A program made the position numbers and the translations under genes. Below the pieces are notes generated by a model. That model was not told the origin of the DNA, did not search any database, and saw nothing but the letters and a program-made list of their open reading frames with translations. From Candidatus Kuenenia stuttgartensis (GTDB lineage Bacteria > Planctomycetota > Planctomycetia > Isosphaerales > Isosphaeraceae), in the NCBI GenBank assembly GCA_945874095.1, contig CAMCFM010000292.1:1-6164 (forward strand): DNA of 6,164 bases, written 5' to 3'. Numbering within the stretch: position 1 is the first letter of the stretch; the number at the start of each line of letters is the position of its first letter. This document shows positions 5,557 to 6,164 of the stretch, piece by piece.

Positions 5557-5561
5557 GTCGC
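5547..5561. promoter_or_regulatory. 15-bp palindrome over the -35 box (operator candidate)
   Basis: GCGACTT and AAGTCGC flank one central base. The dyad contains the whole -35 hexamer of the leftward promoter (5551-5556). A dimeric regulator bound here would block RNA polymerase. It also lies 156 bp upstream of the divergent gene at 5718, so it might serve both directions. Confidence 0.4.
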
Positions 5562-5717
5562 TCCGGTGGATCTGTTAAACCTTGGCATCGCCAAAGTTTT
5601 CTTGACAGAACCAACACAAGCCACGCCCAGTAAATGGGTGCACGGAGATTGTTTTTGATTTTCGGAATAAAAGGGTGGCAGATGATCTGGTTTCCCAACC
5701 GTTTTGGAGCCTGAAAC

Positions 5718-6164
5718 ATGCGTTTTTCCATCTACGGAATGATTCGACTGACATCCATCGTCTGCATGGCCGCCATCATGACGGGCGTTGCCGTGAATCG
5801 AATGGTCCCTCAAGCCAATCATCACTGGAAAGTCGATTTCGGACAACCCTGGGCCTTGGGCAACAATCTCAACAAATTCTCTCATGAAAATCTGGTCCTA
5901 GATCTTGATCAGGACAAACAGATCCAAATCCCTATAAGTGTCGACCAGAAACTCGAACTGATTTCCATCAGCCCATTTGTGAACGAAACCGGTAGCCGGG
6001 AGATGGTCTGTCGCCGCCAGTTAAATTATCTCGACGGCAAGACACAACTTCCTGGCATCATTGAACTTGTCCGTTTAAGTTTCCCTGAAATGAAGGAACT
6101 CGATTCGCGGCCACTGGAATGGCTTCCCAATAGCATCCCAAGCTGGGATCCCTCGATTAAAAAT
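5718..6164 (+). CDS. Unknown exported or membrane-anchored protein, C-terminus beyond right edge
   Basis: I do not recognise this family. The frame is open for 149 codons to the window end. The protein begins MRFSIYGMIRLTSIVCMAAI, where a short basic start and a hydrophobic stretch (about 11-26) look like a signal peptide without a clear cleavage site or a single membrane anchor. The rest would then lie outside the cytoplasm. It is soluble-looking, with alternating beta-type stretches such as NLVLDLDQDKQIQIPISV (58-75), KLELISISPF (78-87) and GIIELVRLSFPEMKELDS (113-130), and it has a single later Cys (C98). The pattern could be the start of a beta-propeller, but no repeat can be shown in the part seen. 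The ATG is supported by GGAG eight nt upstream (5706-5709), and an in-frame TGA at 5712-5714 rules out a longer start. Confidence 0.72.
   Translation, partial: MRFSIYGMIRLTSIVCMAAIMTGVAVNRMVPQANHHWKVDFGQPWALGNNLNKFSHENLVLDLDQDKQIQIPISVDQKLELISISPFVNETGSREMVCRRQLNYLDGKTQLPGIIELVRLSFPEMKELDSRPLEWLPNSIPSWDPSIKN

Larger units (their letters stand above)
4964..5717. other. Long spacer rich in dyads, no large gene
   Basis: This 754-bp, relatively AT-rich stretch has no ORF with recognisable domains. The ORFs at 5034-5282 (minus), 5353-5544 (plus), 5468-5731 (minus) and 5553-5885 (minus) lack convincing start signals. It does hold an unusual density of inverted repeats: 5086-5097, 5221-5227 with 5244-5250, 5352-5365, 5433-5450, 5493-5514, 5547-5561, 5582-5594 and 5624-5640. 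Those between 5285 and 5561 fit together as one leftward transcription unit, described separately. The part from 4974 to 5284 holds the kinase promoter region and one 12-bp palindrome. I see nothing else in it. Confidence 0.6.

Noticed and set aside
5602..5630. Perfect TTGACA at 5602-5607 as promoter of the gene at 5718
   Set aside because: No acceptable -10 hexamer lies 16-19 nt downstream. The nearest AT-rich candidate, TAAATG at 5631, is 23 nt away.
4964..5717. tRNA, CRISPR array or insertion sequence in the long spacer
   Set aside because: No T-loop GTTCRA context with a cloverleaf, no regularly spaced identical repeats, and no terminal inverted repeats with a transposase frame were found.
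5553..5885. 110-codon minus-strand ORF overlapping the gene at 5718
   Set aside because: It is antisense to the supported plus-strand gene for half its length, is His/Gly/Ser-rich, and has no motif or ribosome site.

Overview
The window looks like ordinary chromosome from a member of the Planctomycetes. This is inferred from protein style, not from a database search. The Ser/Thr kinase carries the 'LTEYQAKRMLAGK...LVIGRYTILDRIGSGAMG' type of N-terminal lead-in (residues 62-95) that I associate with planctomycete kinases. The glutamyl-tRNA synthetase has the RIDDTDQQR variant, and the sugar kinase has the SFLVESLRRMRGGTAPN style. Intergenic spaces are wide and base composition is moderate. No mobile element, CRISPR array, tRNA or rRNA is visible.

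Layout, left to right. (1) On the minus strand, the N-terminal 137 codons of a PfkB-family (ribokinase/adenosine-kinase-like) kinase run off the left edge. Upstream of it, 82 nt away on the same strand, is gltX (glutamyl-tRNA synthetase), so the pair may be co-transcribed gltX then pfkB. (2) A 428-bp divergent spacer (1960-2387) separates gltX from recA on the plus strand. It carries paired 8-bp direct repeats just upstream of recA. The supported recA start is the ATG at 2388, which follows a strong Shine-Dalgarno sequence. (3) recA converges on a membrane-anchored Hanks-type Ser/Thr kinase (minus strand, GTG start). The two stop codons lie about 84 nt apart, with two hairpins between and over the gene ends. 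(4) An AT-richer stretch of about 750 bp (4964-5717) has no large gene but many dyads. (5) At 5718 a plus-strand gene for an exported or membrane-anchored protein of unknown function starts and runs off the right edge.

The most interesting part is inside region 4. Reading leftward on the minus strand, there is a good sigma70-like promoter (TTGAAG, 17 nt, TATTAT) whose -35 box sits in a 15-bp palindrome. It is followed by a hairpin, a second hairpin whose 3' arm is a strong Shine-Dalgarno sequence, an ATG opening a 44-codon basic ORF, and a hairpin with a six-T run overlapping the stop codon. Together these resemble a complete small transcription unit of about 240 nt, either a regulated small protein or a structured small RNA. 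It is divergent from the gene at 5718. This is assembled from motif reading only and needs expression or conservation data.

The genes do not form one pathway. gltX charges tRNA-Glu, recA serves recombination and DNA-damage response, the kinase is a signalling protein with unknown input, and the PfkB protein phosphorylates a sugar or nucleoside.
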